A DNA stretch of 64,000 nt from Alphaproteobacteria bacterium (GCA_900768185.1 CAAGCB010000002.1:72793-136792); one strand, 5' to 3'. Positions 27,009 through 36,586 are shown, numbered from the stretch's first letter. The notes: generated by a model from the sequence alone, not told the origin. Numbers and translations: made by a program.

Positions 27009-29747
27009 ATGATCGGCTCTCTGATGCGCAAAATCTTCGGCAGCGCGAACGACAGATATGTCAAAAGTCTGCAAAAAACGGTCGCCAAAATCAATGCTTT
27101 GGAACCCGAAATTTCGGCGTTGTCCGACGAAGAACTGAAAAACAAAACGCCCGCGTTGAAAAAACGGCTGGCGGACGGGGAAACGCTGGACGACGTTCTG
27201 CCCGAAGCGTTCGCCGTCGTGCGCGAAGCGTCGAAAAGAACCATCGGACTGCGTCATTTCGACGTCCAGCTGATCGGCGGCATCGTTTTGCACCGCGGGC
27301 AAATCGCCGAAATGCGGACGGGCGAAGGAAAAACGCTGGTCGCCACGCTGGCGGTTTATCTGAACGCGCTGACGGGCAAGGGCGTGCATGTCGTGACCGT
27401 GAACGATTATCTGGCAAAGCGCGACACCGAATGGATGGGGCGCGTCTACCGCTTTTTGGGCATGACGGTCGGATCGATTTTGCATGACATGTCGGACGCC
27501 GAACGCCGCGCCGCCTACGCCTGCGACATCACTTACGGGACGAACAACGAATTCGGGTTCGATTATCTGCGCGACAACATGAAATTTTCGATCGACGACA
27601 TGGTGCAGCGTCCGTTCAACTTCGCCATCGTTGACGAAGTGGACTCCATCTTGATCGACGAAGCCAGAACGCCTTTGATCATTTCCGGTCAAGCCGAAGA
27701 TTCGTCTGACAAATACGTTCAGGTCGACGCTTTGATTCCCAAACTGAAGCCCGAACATTACGAAAAGGACGAAAAACAGCGCACCGTTTCCCTGACTGAA
27801 AGCGGCACGCTTTACATGGAGGAATTGCTGCAGGACGCCGGATTGATCACGGGGGCGATGTACGACGCCGTGAACGCGCCCGTCATTCACTATGTCGATC
27901 AGGCGTTGAAAGCCCATAAAATGTTCCAGCGCGACGTCGATTACATCGTGCGCAACGGACAGGTCGTCATCATTGACGAATTTACCGGTCGCATGATGGA
28001 GGGACGCCGTTATTCCGACGGATTGCATCAGGCTTTGGAAGCCAAGGAACGCGTCAAAATCCAGCCGGAAAACCAAACGCTGGCGTCGATTACGTTCCAG
28101 AACTACTTCCGCCTGTATCCGAAACTGGCGGGCATGACGGGCACGGCGATGACCGAAGCCGCCGAATTTGCCGAAATCTACGGATTGGAAGTCATCGACA
28201 TTCCGACGAACAAACCCTGTGTCCGCATTGATCATCAGGACGAGATTTATTGGAAGGAAGATCAGAAATTAAAAGCCGTCATCGAGTTGATCAAGGAATG
28301 CGCCGCGCGCAAACAGCCCGTTCTGGTCGGCACGACATCGATTGAAAAATCGGAACAGCTGGCGGATCGTCTTCGCAAGGAAACGAAGCTGAAGTTTAAT
28401 GTTCTGAACGCGCGCCACCACGAACAGGAAGCGTACATCATCGCGCAGGCGGGCATGCCGGGCGCGATCACGATCGCGACGAATATGGCGGGGCGCGGCA
28501 CGGATATTCAGCTGGGCGGCAATCTGGAAATGCGCGTTGAACAGGAATTGGCTGACGTGACGGATCCCGCGGAGCGCGAACGCCGCATCGCGCAAATTCA
28601 AAAGGAAATCGACGAAGGCAGGGAAATCGCGATGAAAGCCGGCGGCTTGTATGTCATCGGCACGGAACGTCACGAAAGCCGCCGCATCGACAACCAGTTG
28701 CGCGGGCGTTCGGGACGTCAGGGCGATCCCGGCGCGTCGAAATTCTTTTTGTGCCTGCAGGACGATTTGTTGCGCATTTTCGGCGCGGACAGAATCGAAC
28801 GGTTCCTGAAACCGCTGGGCGGCATGGAGGACACCGATGTCATTTCCAGCCCGTGGATTTCCAAAACGCTGAAGAAATCGCAGGAAAAGGTCGAAGCCCG
28901 CAACTTTGACATTCGTAAAAACCTGTTGAAATACGACAACGTCATGAACGACCAGCGCAAAGTCATATACGATCAGCGCAAAGAACTGATGACTGCGGAA
29001 ACGATCACCGATACGATCAAGGACATGCGCGACGAAATCGTCGCGGCGATGACCGAAACCTACACGCCCGAAGACGCCGCCGCCGAAGACTGGAACGTCA
29101 AAGCGCTGACGGAGGACGCCGACAGGATTTTGGGATTGCGTCTGCCGGTCGACGCTTGGGTGTCCGAAGGCGTCGGGACGCGGGAACTGACCGAACGCCT
29201 GCAATCGGAAGCCGACGCGCTGATGGCGCGCAAACGCCGCGATTTCGGCGACGCTTTGATGAATATGATCGAAAAGAACGTCACTTTGCAAATTCTGGAT
29301 CAAGTGTGGAAAGAACATTTGCAGGTGCTGGATTACCTGCGTGCGACGATCGGACTGCGCGCTTACGGGCAGAAAGATCCTTTGAACGAATATAAAAAAG
29401 AGGCTTTCTATCTGTTCGGCGACATGCTGGGCAACATGCGCGAACAAATCACGCAGTTTTTGACGCATGTCGAACTTGCTCCGGAAACGGTGCAGGCGAT
29501 TGAAGAAAACCGCCGCCGTCAAAGTGTGATGACCGAACGCCACGATGATCCGACGGACGCTTTCGGCAATCCGCCCGAATCGCGGCGCGAAGCCGAACGC
29601 GAATTGGAACGCAGTCCGTTCCGCTACACGAAATCCGATGAAATCGATCCGGACGATCCGTCCACATGGGGAAAAGTGTCGCGCAACGCGCCGTGTCCCT
29701 GCGGATCCGGCAAGAAATACAAACATTGCCACGGGGCGATTGCATGA
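27009..29747 (+). CDS. secA: Preprotein translocase ATPase SecA
   Basis: A 912-residue motor driving Sec-dependent export through SecYEG. The N-terminal helix is followed by NBD1 with the Walker A motif [20 protein letters not shown] and [20 protein letters not shown]. The preprotein-binding domain, NBD2 ([28 protein letters not shown]) and helical scaffold are complete. The C terminus ends in a SEC-C zinc motif ([14 protein letters not shown]) for SecB and lipid binding. AGAGGA is the RBS, and a terminator follows directly. Length is normal for alphaproteobacteria. Confidence 0.97.
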   Translation: MIGSLMRKIFGSANDRYVKSLQKTVAKINALEPEISALSDEELKNKTPALKKRLADGETLDDVLPEAFAVVREASKRTIGLRHFDVQLIGGIVLHRGQIAEMRTGEGKTLVATLAVYLNALTGKGVHVVTVNDYLAKRDTEWMGRVYRFLGMTVGSILHDMSDAERRAAYACDITYGTNNEFGFDYLRDNMKFSIDDMVQRPFNFAIVDEVDSILIDEARTPLIISGQAEDSSDKYVQVDALIPKLKPEHYEKDEKQRTVSLTESGTLYMEELLQDAGLITGAMYDAVNAPVIHYVDQALKAHKMFQRDVDYIVRNGQVVIIDEFTGRMMEGRRYSDGLHQALEAKERVKIQPENQTLASITFQNYFRLYPKLAGMTGTAMTEAAEFAEIYGLEVIDIPTNKPCVRIDHQDEIYWKEDQKLKAVIELIKECAARKQPVLVGTTSIEKSEQLADRLRKETKLKFNVLNARHHEQEAYIIAQAGMPGAITIATNMAGRGTDIQLGGNLEMRVEQELADVTDPAERERRIAQIQKEIDEGREIAMKAGGLYVIGTERHESRRIDNQLRGRSGRQGDPGASKFFLCLQDDLLRIFGADRIERFLKPLGGMEDTDVISSPWISKTLKKSQEKVEARNFDIRKNLLKYDNVMNDQRKVIYDQRKELMTAETITDTIKDMRDEIVAAMTETYTPEDAAAEDWNVKALTEDADRILGLRLPVDAWVSEGVGTRELTERLQSEADALMARKRRDFGDALMNMIEKNVTLQILDQVWKEHLQVLDYLRATIGLRAYGQKDPLNEYKKEAFYLFGDMLGNMREQITQFLTHVELAPETVQAIEENRRRQSVMTERHDDPTDAFGNPPESRREAERELERSPFRYTKSDEIDPDDPSTWGKVSRNAPCPCGSGKKYKHCHGAIA

Positions 29748-29757
29748 TTTTTAACGA

Positions 29758-29789
29758 ACGGGCGGAACGCTTTAAAAACCGCCCGTTTT
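29758..29789 (+). terminator. Intrinsic terminator of secA
   Basis: ACGGGCGG (29758-29765) pairs with CCGCCCGT (29779-29786) around 13 bases, then TTT, 10 bases after the stop. Confidence 0.8.
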
Positions 29790-29831
29790 CTTACGTCTTC
29801 GCTTTTTTCGTTCTTTAGCGTTTTTTTATAG

Positions 29832-29859
29832 TGGATTTTTCCGTCGGATTTGTTACAAT
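29832..29859 (+). promoter_or_regulatory. Candidate promoter of the YjfB-like gene
   Basis: TACAAT (29854-29859) matches the -10 in 5/6 positions. TGGATT (29832-29837) at 16 bases is a weak -35. The gene starts 38 bases downstream. Confidence 0.4.
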
Positions 29860-29897
29860 GATAGACGGATATGAGGAATTGTTTGGGCGAGGGTCTT

Positions 29898-30092
29898 ATG
29901 AACGTTTCCGATGTCGTTGGACAGGTTGTTGCGTTACAGACGCAGATGTTACAAAATTCTGTGGCACTGGCTGCCGCAAAGGCTGTACTTGATCAACAAC
30001 AGGTCGCGGCTACCCTCCTTACGGAAGCGTCACAACAGATCTCTGTTGCCAGTGCGGACGGTCGGGGCGCGATGCTCGACATTCTCGTTTAA
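29898..30092 (+). CDS. YjfB-like small protein (putative motility protein family)
   Basis: A 64-residue protein with GAGGG before the start. It resembles the YjfB_motility family (PF14070). The N-terminal helix is rich in Gln/Ala/Val (VVGQVVALQTQMLQNSVALA), a second helix reads KAVLDQQQVAATLL, and the short C-terminal strand after a Gly reads GAMLDILV. No flagellar genes lie nearby, so the motility label is family-level only. It is an independent unit with its own candidate promoter and a very strong terminator, which suggests high expression. Family match is by eye. Confidence 0.65.
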   Translation: MNVSDVVGQVVALQTQMLQNSVALAAAKAVLDQQQVAATLLTEASQQISVASADGRGAMLDILV

Positions 30093-30118
30093 ATGTTTTT
30101 CTCCTTGTTTCCTTTTTT

Positions 30119-30149
30119 GGGGCTGTCGTTCTCGACAGCCCCCTTTTTT
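30119..30149 (+). terminator. Strong intrinsic terminator
   Basis: GGGGCTGTCG (30119-30128), loop TTCT, CGACAGCCCC (30133-30142), then C and six or more T's; 27 bases after the YjfB-like gene. Confidence 0.9.
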
Positions 30150-30287
30150 ATCCGGAAAACAGTCGGAAACCGACGTTCGGATTTGATGGAACGGGGGCGT
30201 TTTTGTGACGGTTCTTGCGATGTCGCCGTCGCGATCGACGGGACGTTCGACGAATCGCCGTCACCGATTGCCAAGCGGGACGGGGAA

Positions 30288-30983
30288 TTATCGGGCTTTT
30301 TCTTTACCTGTCAGTTCGGTCAGAAATTCCACCAGATCGGGGGTTTCGAAATCGCAGAAGTTTTTGTCGTCGACGGAACAATACGGATTGTTCGCGACGT
30401 TTGACGATATCCACACCGTTTTCATGCCGACTTTCTTTGCCGCCAGAATGTTGACGGGACTGTCGTCGAACATCGCGCTTTCCGCAGGGGCGATTTTAAA
30501 CGTGTTCAGCATTTTCAAATACGTCCGTTCGGCGGGCTTGGGAATATAACCCGCTTCGCTGATTGAAAAAATACCCGAAAAGCATTCGCACAGTCCCAAT
30601 CGTTCCAGCACGCGTTCGGCATGGCTGTGCGCCCCGTTGGTGAACACGAACTTTTGACCGTTCAAAGCGTTCAGACAATCGCGCAGGCGGGGATTTTCCA
30701 TAATGGACGACAAATCAAGCCGATGGACGTAATCGGTAAATTCATCGGGCGGAATGTTGTGTTCCAGCATCAGCCCGCAAACCGTCGCGCCATATTTGCG
30801 GTAATAATCCTTTTGAATGACGCTCGCCGTTTTTTCATCGACGTTCAGCGCGCGCATGACGAACGCGCAAATCCGTTTCGCCATTTGGGAATAGACTTCT
30901 TCGGACGGGGGATAAAGCGTGTCGTCCAGATCGAAAACCCAGTTGCGAATGTCTTTAAACGCGGTAGCCAAATCGTCCATCAT
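30288..30983 (-). CDS. HAD-family pyrimidine 5'-nucleotidase-like phosphatase
   Basis: A 231-residue HAD hydrolase. Start MMDDLATAF has AGGA upstream. Motif I FDLDDTLYPPSEEVY has both catalytic aspartates and the TLYP extension typical of SDT1/PHM8-type pyrimidine 5'-nucleotidases. Motif II is FTNGAHSHAERVLERLGL, motif III the lysine in YIPKPAERTY, and motif IV FDDSPVNILAAKKVGM. It probably dephosphorylates UMP/CMP or related sugar phosphates. Monocistronic, downstream of the PepT-like gene on the same strand with 59 bases between. Confidence 0.85.
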   Translation of the reverse strand: MMDDLATAFKDIRNWVFDLDDTLYPPSEEVYSQMAKRICAFVMRALNVDEKTASVIQKDYYRKYGATVCGLMLEHNIPPDEFTDYVHRLDLSSIMENPRLRDCLNALNGQKFVFTNGAHSHAERVLERLGLCECFSGIFSISEAGYIPKPAERTYLKMLNTFKIAPAESAMFDDSPVNILAAKKVGMKTVWISSNVANNPYCSVDDKNFCDFETPDLVEFLTELTGKEKAR

Positions 30984-31042
30984 GTGTGTCCTGTCAGTTC
31001 GGACATACATGATAGGGCGAATCCTTTAATAAAAAGTTAGTG

Positions 31043-32245
31043 CTATCGGGCGTTGAACGCGCTGAACAAGGCGTTGACGAAATCGAATCCCCGATCCATT
31101 GACGGCGTTTCGACGTATTCGGCGGCGGAGTGCATATTGTGAATGTTCGCCGCGCCGACCAGATACGGTTTGAACGCGACGCCCGCTTTGTTCTTCTTTT
31201 GCGCGTACAGGTGCGTTTCCGCGCCCGCGTGGAACGACGACACGTTCAGCGGCAGCCTGATTTTTTCGGCGGCGCGTTTTGCCGTGTCGATCATGGTCGT
31301 GTCGCTTGATTTTTCAAACGGCGGGATATGTTGTTCGAAAGAAACGGAAACGGTCGCTTTTTCACCGTATTCGTCGTTGAATTTTTCAACGGTTTTTTCG
31401 ATGTTGGCGATCAGTTCGGCTTCTTTGGCTTTGTCAGAACTGCGGATTGAATACAGCGCGAAGGCGTCCGTGTTGATGATGTTCGACATCGCCGTGTCCG
31501 TCAGGTGAAAGGCGAAATCCGCCCCCTGCTTTTCCGTCGGCAGGTTTCTGACGCCGCCGCCGACGACCGCGCCCGCGTTGATTGAGGTGACGACGCCTGT
31601 TTCGTCGGCGTAAAACACGCCCTGCGGAATCTCGGTCATGATTTCGGCAATCGCCTTGACGGCGTTGACGCGGCGGGAATCCGCGATGTCGATGCCTGAA
31701 TGCCCGCCCTTTGTGTTTGTGACGGAAAGAAGCATTTTGGTGTAGCCCGCGCCCGCGATTTGAAAATCGCCCAGCCGATCGCCGTCCAGCACTAAAACGT
31801 ATTCGGATTTGAATGTGCCGAAGTCCAAGGCGCGCGCGCCGCTCATATTCTGTTCCTCGTCGCGGGTGAAGACGATTTCCAGTCCGCCGTGTTTCAATGT
31901 TTTATCGTTCGCGACGGTTTTCGCCAGCATCATCGCGCAGGCGACGCCGGCTTTGTCGTCCGCGCCCAGCGTCCGTTTGCCGTCCGTTTTCAGAACATCG
32001 CCGTCTTTGACGACGTTCACGGGGGAAAAGTCGCCGACAACGTCCATGTGCGCCGACAGCAGCAAAGGTTCTTTCGTTTCGTCCGTCGCGGGAATTTCCG
32101 CGCGCACGTTGCCGAACGCGTCGCGGCGGGCAGAAACGCCGTATCCGTTCAGCAGGGAAACGATTTTTTCGGCGACGGCGTCTTCGTGCATGGACGGGGA
32201 CGGGATTTTCGCCAAAGTTTCAAATAAATCGGTTAATTCGGACAT
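31043..32245 (-). CDS. M20-family peptidase, PepT-like (tripeptidase)
   Basis: A 400-residue two-zinc aminopeptidase, GGAGG before the start. Metal and catalytic residues are visible: LLLSAHMDVV (His-x-Asp), TLGADDKAGVACA (bridging Asp), FTRDEEQNMSGA (general-base and ligand Glu pair), VLDGDR (Asp ligand) and the C-terminal His in SFHAGAETHLYA. The dimerisation/lid domain is residues ~180-300 (GGHSGIDIADSR). This matches the PepT-like branch of M20. Likely cytosolic peptide turnover; no signal peptide. Confidence 0.88.
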   Translation of the reverse strand: MSELTDLFETLAKIPSPSMHEDAVAEKIVSLLNGYGVSARRDAFGNVRAEIPATDETKEPLLLSAHMDVVGDFSPVNVVKDGDVLKTDGKRTLGADDKAGVACAMMLAKTVANDKTLKHGGLEIVFTRDEEQNMSGARALDFGTFKSEYVLVLDGDRLGDFQIAGAGYTKMLLSVTNTKGGHSGIDIADSRRVNAVKAIAEIMTEIPQGVFYADETGVVTSINAGAVVGGGVRNLPTEKQGADFAFHLTDTAMSNIINTDAFALYSIRSSDKAKEAELIANIEKTVEKFNDEYGEKATVSVSFEQHIPPFEKSSDTTMIDTAKRAAEKIRLPLNVSSFHAGAETHLYAQKKNKAGVAFKPYLVGAANIHNMHSAAEYVETPSMDRGFDFVNALFSAFNAR

Positions 32246-32298
32246 GACAGAGCCTCCTGATAAAAAACTTTTTTAAGCAAAGTATTCCTTTTAACGGA

Positions 32299-32327
32299 TT
32301 TACTCAACATCGAAAACGGGGTATATC
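32299..32327 (+). promoter_or_regulatory. Candidate promoter of slyX
   Basis: TTTACT (32299-32304), 17 bases, TATATC (32322-32327), 28 bases before the slyX start. Confidence 0.4.
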
Positions 32328-32354
32328 AACATTGTCGCATAAAGGAGAACGACC

Positions 32355-32567
32355 ATGGACGATTTTGAAATCGAAGAACGTTTTATCGCGCTGGAAAGCC
32401 TTGCCGCCGAATACGAACGCACCGTCAAGGATCTGAGCCAGATCGTCGCGGATCAGGCGCGGCAGATCGATGTGCTGAAACGCGAAGTGTTTTATCTGGC
32501 GCAGAATTTCGACCCGAGCGGCGCGATTCGCCCCCTGTCCGAAGAGGTTCCGCCGCCGCATTACTGA
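32355..32567 (+). CDS. slyX: SlyX family protein
   Basis: A 70-residue coiled-coil protein with AAAGGAG upstream. It has heptad-like helices (EIEERFIALESLAAEYERTVKDLS, QARQIDVLKREVFYLAQ) and the diagnostic C terminus PPPHY. SlyX function is unknown; E. coli has it near slyD. It stands alone between divergent pepT-like and convergent metallopeptidase genes. Confidence 0.9.
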   Translation: MDDFEIEERFIALESLAAEYERTVKDLSQIVADQARQIDVLKREVFYLAQNFDPSGAIRPLSEEVPPPHY

Positions 32568-32581
32568 CGGCGGGGGCAAAA

Positions 32582-33550
32582 TCAGCGGGTTCGGGTTTTC
32601 TTTGCCAGCAGAGCGGTCAGAGCCGCCGCGTCTTTTGATCGGCGGGAACGGATTTGACGCGCGGCGGATTCCTGACGCGCTTCAACGGCGCATTTTTTTG
32701 CGGATTCGCTGATGGCGCGCGCTGTGTTTGCCGGCTTTTCGGGGCGCGGACGTTCAATAATCGCGGCGACGGATTTATCGGCGGGGCGATGCGCCGTCAG
32801 GCGGGCTTTGGTGTCCGCGAACATTTCTGAAAACTTTCCCTTTTCCAAAGATTTCGGATTATCGGTAAAGTAATTTTCGCCGTCAAAATCCGTGCAAATC
32901 GCGCCGACGAATTTCGCCGCCGAAACCGTTTTCGGCTTCGCGCGGAAAACGGACGGGGACACGCTTTCGACGCACGACGCCAGCGTTTGGTCGTAATAAT
33001 CGCGACGTTCGGCGTTGTCGTACCACCCCTTGAACGCGGCGGTGCGGGCTTGTTTTTTATCGTTTGTTTCCGTCAGCGTTTGTTCAAACGGTTTCGCGAT
33101 TTCGGGATAGGATTCCGAAAAATCCCGCCAGCACAGATCGTTGCCCCGTTCCTTTAATTCCCACGCGACCAGACAGCCGAAGCTTTCGGCGTCCGCTTCC
33201 ATGATGCGGGATCTGTGCATCATCGTTTTCGCGGAATAGCCCGCGTAATCGGGTTCGTCGACTTCGTCCATCGTGTATTGATAGGCGTGCCGCAGTTCAT
33301 GCGCCAATGTCACGATGTTTTGCGCCAAAGTGTTTTTCGGGTTCAGCGCGCAAACTTCTTCGCAGGGATCGGCGTAACCGAAAATGCCCTGCTTGGTCGT
33401 TTGACGGTCGAATTTCAGTTCATAGCCGTAATCGGCGGCAAATTCCAAAACGGCGCGTCCCGCGTCGGATTTGCACATTTCGTCGACAACGGCGGACATT
33501 TTGGCTTGGGCTTTCGCGCCGCCCTGAATGTAAATGTCGACATCGGACAT
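32582..33550 (-). CDS. Putative zinc metallopeptidase with HELRH motif (DUF6782-like)
   Basis: A 322-residue protein, start with AAAGGA upstream. Residues ~80-91 (VTLAHELRHAYQY) contain the HExxH zinc site, and EADAESFGCLVAWEL about 40 residues on offers the third Glu ligand of a gluzincin arrangement. No signal peptide, so probably cytoplasmic. The C-terminal ~90 residues are Arg/Lys/Ala-rich and likely disordered. The domain resembles putative metallopeptidases of the DUF6782 kind (recalled, not searched). It follows the unknown gene at 33572 by 21 bases, so the pair may work together. Confidence 0.65.
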   Translation of the reverse strand: MSDVDIYIQGGAKAQAKMSAVVDEMCKSDAGRAVLEFAADYGYELKFDRQTTKQGIFGYADPCEEVCALNPKNTLAQNIVTLAHELRHAYQYTMDEVDEPDYAGYSAKTMMHRSRIMEADAESFGCLVAWELKERGNDLCWRDFSESYPEIAKPFEQTLTETNDKKQARTAAFKGWYDNAERRDYYDQTLASCVESVSPSVFRAKPKTVSAAKFVGAICTDFDGENYFTDNPKSLEKGKFSEMFADTKARLTAHRPADKSVAAIIERPRPEKPANTARAISESAKKCAVEARQESAARQIRSRRSKDAAALTALLAKKTRTR

Positions 33551-33571
33551 GAACGGTTCCTTTGTTTTCGA

Positions 33572-34159
33572 TTAACGCAACATCGGGCGGACGGGCAGGT
33601 CTTCGTAAGCGGTTTGTTCGTCTTCGATTCTGACGCCGCCTTCGTTTGTAACTGAAAATTCGGCGAAATACAGTGTGCCGTCATAGGCGACGTATCCTTT
33701 GACCGTCCAGCCTTTCGCCGTTTTTGAAACGACGGGAGGGGCGATCAATTTCGTCAGGCTTTCCGCCAATTCGTCATCATAAGCGTCGTCGATCAGATCG
33801 TCCGCTTTGACGATCAATTCGGCGAAATCGTCTTCCAGCGCGACGGCGTTGAAGTAAAAACGCAAGTAGTCGATAATGTTTTCGTCCGTCAGCGACAGGG
33901 AAAAAGCGGCGTTCATGTCTTCCAGCGTTTCCTTTTCGCCGTCGATTTCAAACACGTCGGCTTCGCCGCAAACGTATTCCTTGGTGATGACGGGACGCGT
34001 CGTGAAACATTCGATGTCGACCTTGCGCGCGTTTTTGTAAAACGGCAGGATCGCGCTCTGCACGCCGCAGCGATCCGTTTTGAACGGCACGCGATCCATG
34101 GCGTCAGCGATGCGTTTCGCCAGTTGTTGTTTTTGTTCGTCGGTCAGGTTTTCCGTCAT
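33572..34159 (-). CDS. Unknown acidic protein upstream of the metallopeptidase
   Basis: A 195-residue soluble acidic protein. An N-terminal helix (LTDEQKQQLAKRIADAMDRV) is followed by mixed strands, an Asp/Glu-rich middle (VKADDLIDDAYDDELAESL) and a C-terminal beta stretch (GWTVKGYVAYDGTLYFAEF). No family recognised, no signal or membrane segment. Located 21 bases before the HELRH gene on the same strand, so co-transcribed. It could be a partner, substrate or inhibitor of the peptidase; that is inference from position only. Confidence 0.65.
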   Translation of the reverse strand: MTENLTDEQKQQLAKRIADAMDRVPFKTDRCGVQSAILPFYKNARKVDIECFTTRPVITKEYVCGEADVFEIDGEKETLEDMNAAFSLSLTDENIIDYLRFYFNAVALEDDFAELIVKADDLIDDAYDDELAESLTKLIAPPVVSKTAKGWTVKGYVAYDGTLYFAEFSVTNEGGVRIEDEQTAYEDLPVRPMLR

Positions 34160-34190
34160 TTTTATTCCGATTCAGTCAAAGTTTCAGATA

Positions 34191-34226
34191 AAAAAATCCC
34201 TCCGGAAAAAGCGGGAGGGAATTTTT
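34191..34226. terminator. Bidirectional-looking terminator after infA
   Basis: TCCCTCC (34197-34203) pairs with GGAGGGA (34214-34220), flanked by A6 and T5. It ends infA on the minus strand just past its stop. Confidence 0.8.
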
Positions 34227-34227
34227 C

Positions 34228-34470
34228 CTAAGCGGGCGTGTTTCCCGTCGGCGTTTTATGCCGGAAAGTGATGCGTCCCTTGGTCAAATCGTATGGCGTC
34301 ATTTCGATGTCGACCTTGTCCCCGACCATGACGCGAATGCGAAACTTGCGCATTTTTCCGGCGGTGTGCGCCAGAATTTCATGATCGTTTTCCAGTTTTA
34401 CGCGAAACATGGCGTTGGGCAGTTTTTCAACGACGGTGCCGCTGAATTCCAACAGTTCTTCTTTTGCCAT
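34228..34470 (-). CDS. infA: Translation initiation factor IF-1
   Basis: An 80-residue S1/OB-fold factor binding the ribosomal A site during initiation. [24 protein letters not shown] and the Lys/Arg loop [20 protein letters not shown] are nearly canonical, followed by [17 protein letters not shown] precedes the start. The last seven residues (TPTGNTPA) extend past E. coli IF-1, as in other alphaproteobacteria. Monocistronic with its own terminator, downstream of the TerB-like gene. Confidence 0.96.
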   Translation of the reverse strand: MAKEELLEFSGTVVEKLPNAMFRVKLENDHEILAHTAGKMRKFRIRVMVGDKVDIEMTPYDLTKGRITFRHKTPTGNTPA

Positions 34471-34532
34471 AAAGGACTCCTAATAAATAAAGACAGGACG
34501 CTTATACGCCGTTTTGATATGAAAAACAAGGA

Positions 34533-35000
34533 TTAAAGGTCGTAGGCGTCCAGTTCGTCTTCGCTCATGTCCGCAGATTTGTAATCGGAAAAGATGTTTG
34601 CGCCTTCTTCTTCCCATTCAATGCCGCGAATGACCCAGTTGCTGATCTGTTCCATTTTTTCCAGCGGAATGTTCAGCGCCATGCCGACTTTGGAAATGAA
34701 CAGGATTTCGGAATCGGACAAATCGCCGTCCTCGTATCCCAGATAGAACATTTCACGAATCAAGACCAGCGCGAATCCTTTGTCCGTGATGGTTTTGACC
34801 ATTTCCAGCGCTTCTTCCTCGGTGCGGGGACGGATCGCCTCTTTCGCTTGTTCCTTGTTCAGGTTGTACAGCTTCGCCAAATCGACGAAGAATTGTTTTT
34901 CGTTGCCGTCGAATTCCCCGTCAACGCGCGCCAAATGGGCGATTGTTCCCAGAAAAGCGATGCGTTGGGGCAGGTCGACGTTTTCAAAAAATTCCATCAT
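34533..35000 (-). CDS. TerB-like (tellurite-resistance TerB domain) protein
   Basis: A 155-residue all-helical cytosolic protein. Start MMEFFENV has AGGAG 11 bases upstream. The frame reaches 35093, but that stretch is Arg/Lys-rich and non-homologous. AFLGTIAHLARVDGEFDGNEKQFFVDLAKLY and FYLGYEDGDLSDSEILFISKVG have the TerB/DjlA N-terminal pattern of paired acidic metal-binding-like loops (D-x-D/E). TerB domains occur in metal/stress response and in co-chaperones; no ter operon is present, so the specific role is unknown. Confidence 0.75.
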   Translation of the reverse strand: MMEFFENVDLPQRIAFLGTIAHLARVDGEFDGNEKQFFVDLAKLYNLNKEQAKEAIRPRTEEEALEMVKTITDKGFALVLIREMFYLGYEDGDLSDSEILFISKVGMALNIPLEKMEQISNWVIRGIEWEEEGANIFSDYKSADMSEDELDAYDL

Positions 35001-35194
35001 GTGCGGGATACTCCTGCGTAAATCGGTTGAAAGCAAAGCTCTTTTGTCAAAGTTATACCTTTTTTGACGCCGTTTAAAAAGCAAAAAGTGCATGACGCCG
35101 AGAAATGTCAGGAAAATGCAACAATTCCCATACCTTCGGCTGAATCGACATGCCGCGGTTTGTATGCCAGACTGGTTTTGTCGGAAAAGGGCGT

Positions 35195-35223
35195 TTGAAA
35201 TCGCTTGATTTTTCGCTTATAAT
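35195..35223 (+). promoter_or_regulatory. Strong sigma-70 promoter of yajQ
   Basis: TTGAAA (35195-35200), exactly 17 bases, TATAAT (35218-35223), 30 bases before the yajQ start. The -10 is a perfect consensus; the best promoter match in the window. Confidence 0.7.
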
Positions 35224-35253
35224 ATCCACTCGTTTATTCAAATGGAGAGGAAA

Positions 35254-35739
35254 ATGCCTTCTTTTGACATAGTGTCCAAAACGGACATGACGGAAATTTC
35301 GAATGCCGTCGCGGGCGTTTCACGCGAAATGTCCACCCGTTTCGATTTCAAAGGGTCGAAAAGTTCTGTTGAATTGAACGACAAGGAAATTGTTCTGCTG
35401 GCGGACGACGCGCTGAAACTGAAACAGGTGCATGAATTGGTGCTGACTTACGTCACGCGCCGCAAGCTGGACACGTCCTGTCTGGATTTCGGCAAAGAGG
35501 AAAAGGCCGCCGGCGCGATGATCCGCCAAGCCGTGCGCGTTAAACAGGGGATCGATCAGGAAACCGCGAAAAAGATTTCTAAGGCGATCAAGGATTCCAA
35601 AATGAAAGTTCAGGTTTCCATTCAGGGCGACGAATTGCGCGTGTCGGGCAAAAAACGCGACGATTTGCAGACGGCGATCGCCTTTGTCAAAACGCTGGGA
35701 ATTCCCCAGCCGCTTCAGTTCGTCAATTTCAGGGATTAA
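35254..35739 (+). CDS. yajQ: YajQ family nucleotide-binding protein
   Basis: A 161-residue protein with two ferredoxin-like lobes. Start MPSFDIVSK with GGAGAGG upstream; an in-frame ATG 12 bases earlier overlaps the RBS and is less likely. STRFDFKGSKSSVEL, YVTRRKLDTSCLDFGKEEKA, VKQGIDQETAKKISKAIKDSK and KKRDDLQTAIAFVK are the family blocks. Xanthomonas YajQ (XC_3703) binds cyclic di-GMP; other homologues bind nucleotides or tRNA. It is followed by an unknown membrane protein 16 bases on. Confidence 0.94.
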   Translation: MPSFDIVSKTDMTEISNAVAGVSREMSTRFDFKGSKSSVELNDKEIVLLADDALKLKQVHELVLTYVTRRKLDTSCLDFGKEEKAAGAMIRQAVRVKQGIDQETAKKISKAIKDSKMKVQVSIQGDELRVSGKKRDDLQTAIAFVKTLGIPQPLQFVNFRD

Positions 35740-35755
35740 CAAGGAGTTGTTTTAA

Positions 35756-36586
35756 ATGAAAAAAATCGTTCTTCCGAATGTGACGGAATATATTGACCGC
35801 TTTTTCGATTTCGTAAATGAAAAAGTCGGGCAAAAGGTTGTGAACGCGTTTGAAACGTTCGGCAAATGCGGTCTGCGCGCGCTGGACGTTCTGGCGGTTT
35901 TAAGCGTTGTCGCCGCGATCGTTTTTATGATCCGTTTCGAAACGGGCGTCGTGTTCGCCATGGTCTTCGCCGTTGTCGGCGTTTTGGGGTGTGTTTTGTT
36001 GCAGTATGCGGCGACCAAAATGTTGCCCGCGCTGAACACGCTGGTTAAAAACGCGCCGACGAAGTTGTCTTCCGCCGTGTTTTTAAAGGTTTTGGCGCTG
36101 TTCGTCGGCGTTGGCGGATTGATCGCGCTGGCTGTCGGCGTACTGATTTGGACGGGGTACGATTACGTCGATCCGACGACGGCGAACACGAACGCCGTCG
36201 CTTTGGGGTGTGTCGGGGCTTTCGTCGCTTGCGAATTTTGGATGTTCCTGTTCTTGAAACCCGAAGAATTGAACGTCGAAGTCGTTGAAAAAACCTCCGT
36301 CGGCGAAGAATTTATCGGTTTGACGTCCTATTTCGCCAAAGGTTGCCTGAAACTGACGCCCGTTGTGTTCGGTCTGACGGTTCTGCTGGCGGTCGTATGG
36401 CTGGTCGTCATGATGTTTTCGCCGATCGAAGACGTTGTGATGCAGTTGTTCGTTCTGGTTTATCTGGGCGTAATGGCTCTGCTGCCGTTCTTTATGTACG
36501 CGGCGTTTTTGTCGTACTATCTGACGCTGGACATTTTGACGGCGGTTCTGTCGCTGCCCGCCAAATTGGACAAGATCAAAGAATAA
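35756..36586 (+). CDS. Unknown polytopic membrane protein downstream of yajQ
   Basis: A 276-residue protein with about six to seven hydrophobic segments: ~43-62, 65-82, 107-130, 148-168, 200-222, 229-250 and 252-270. The first 40 residues look amphipathic (FDFVNEKVGQKVVNAFETFGK). Loop residues are mainly acidic. AAGGAG precedes the start. No family recognised. Co-transcribed with yajQ (16-base spacing) and closed by a strong terminator. Confidence 0.7.
   Translation: MKKIVLPNVTEYIDRFFDFVNEKVGQKVVNAFETFGKCGLRALDVLAVLSVVAAIVFMIRFETGVVFAMVFAVVGVLGCVLLQYAATKMLPALNTLVKNAPTKLSSAVFLKVLALFVGVGGLIALAVGVLIWTGYDYVDPTTANTNAVALGCVGAFVACEFWMFLFLKPEELNVEVVEKTSVGEEFIGLTSYFAKGCLKLTPVVFGLTVLLAVVWLVVMMFSPIEDVVMQLFVLVYLGVMALLPFFMYAAFLSYYLTLDILTAVLSLPAKLDKIKE

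Noticed and set aside
30150..30287. Possible coding sequence between the YjfB-like terminator and the HAD gene
   Set aside because: Short plus-strand frames lack RBS and family resemblance; the stretch is best read as the 3' flank of two convergent genes.
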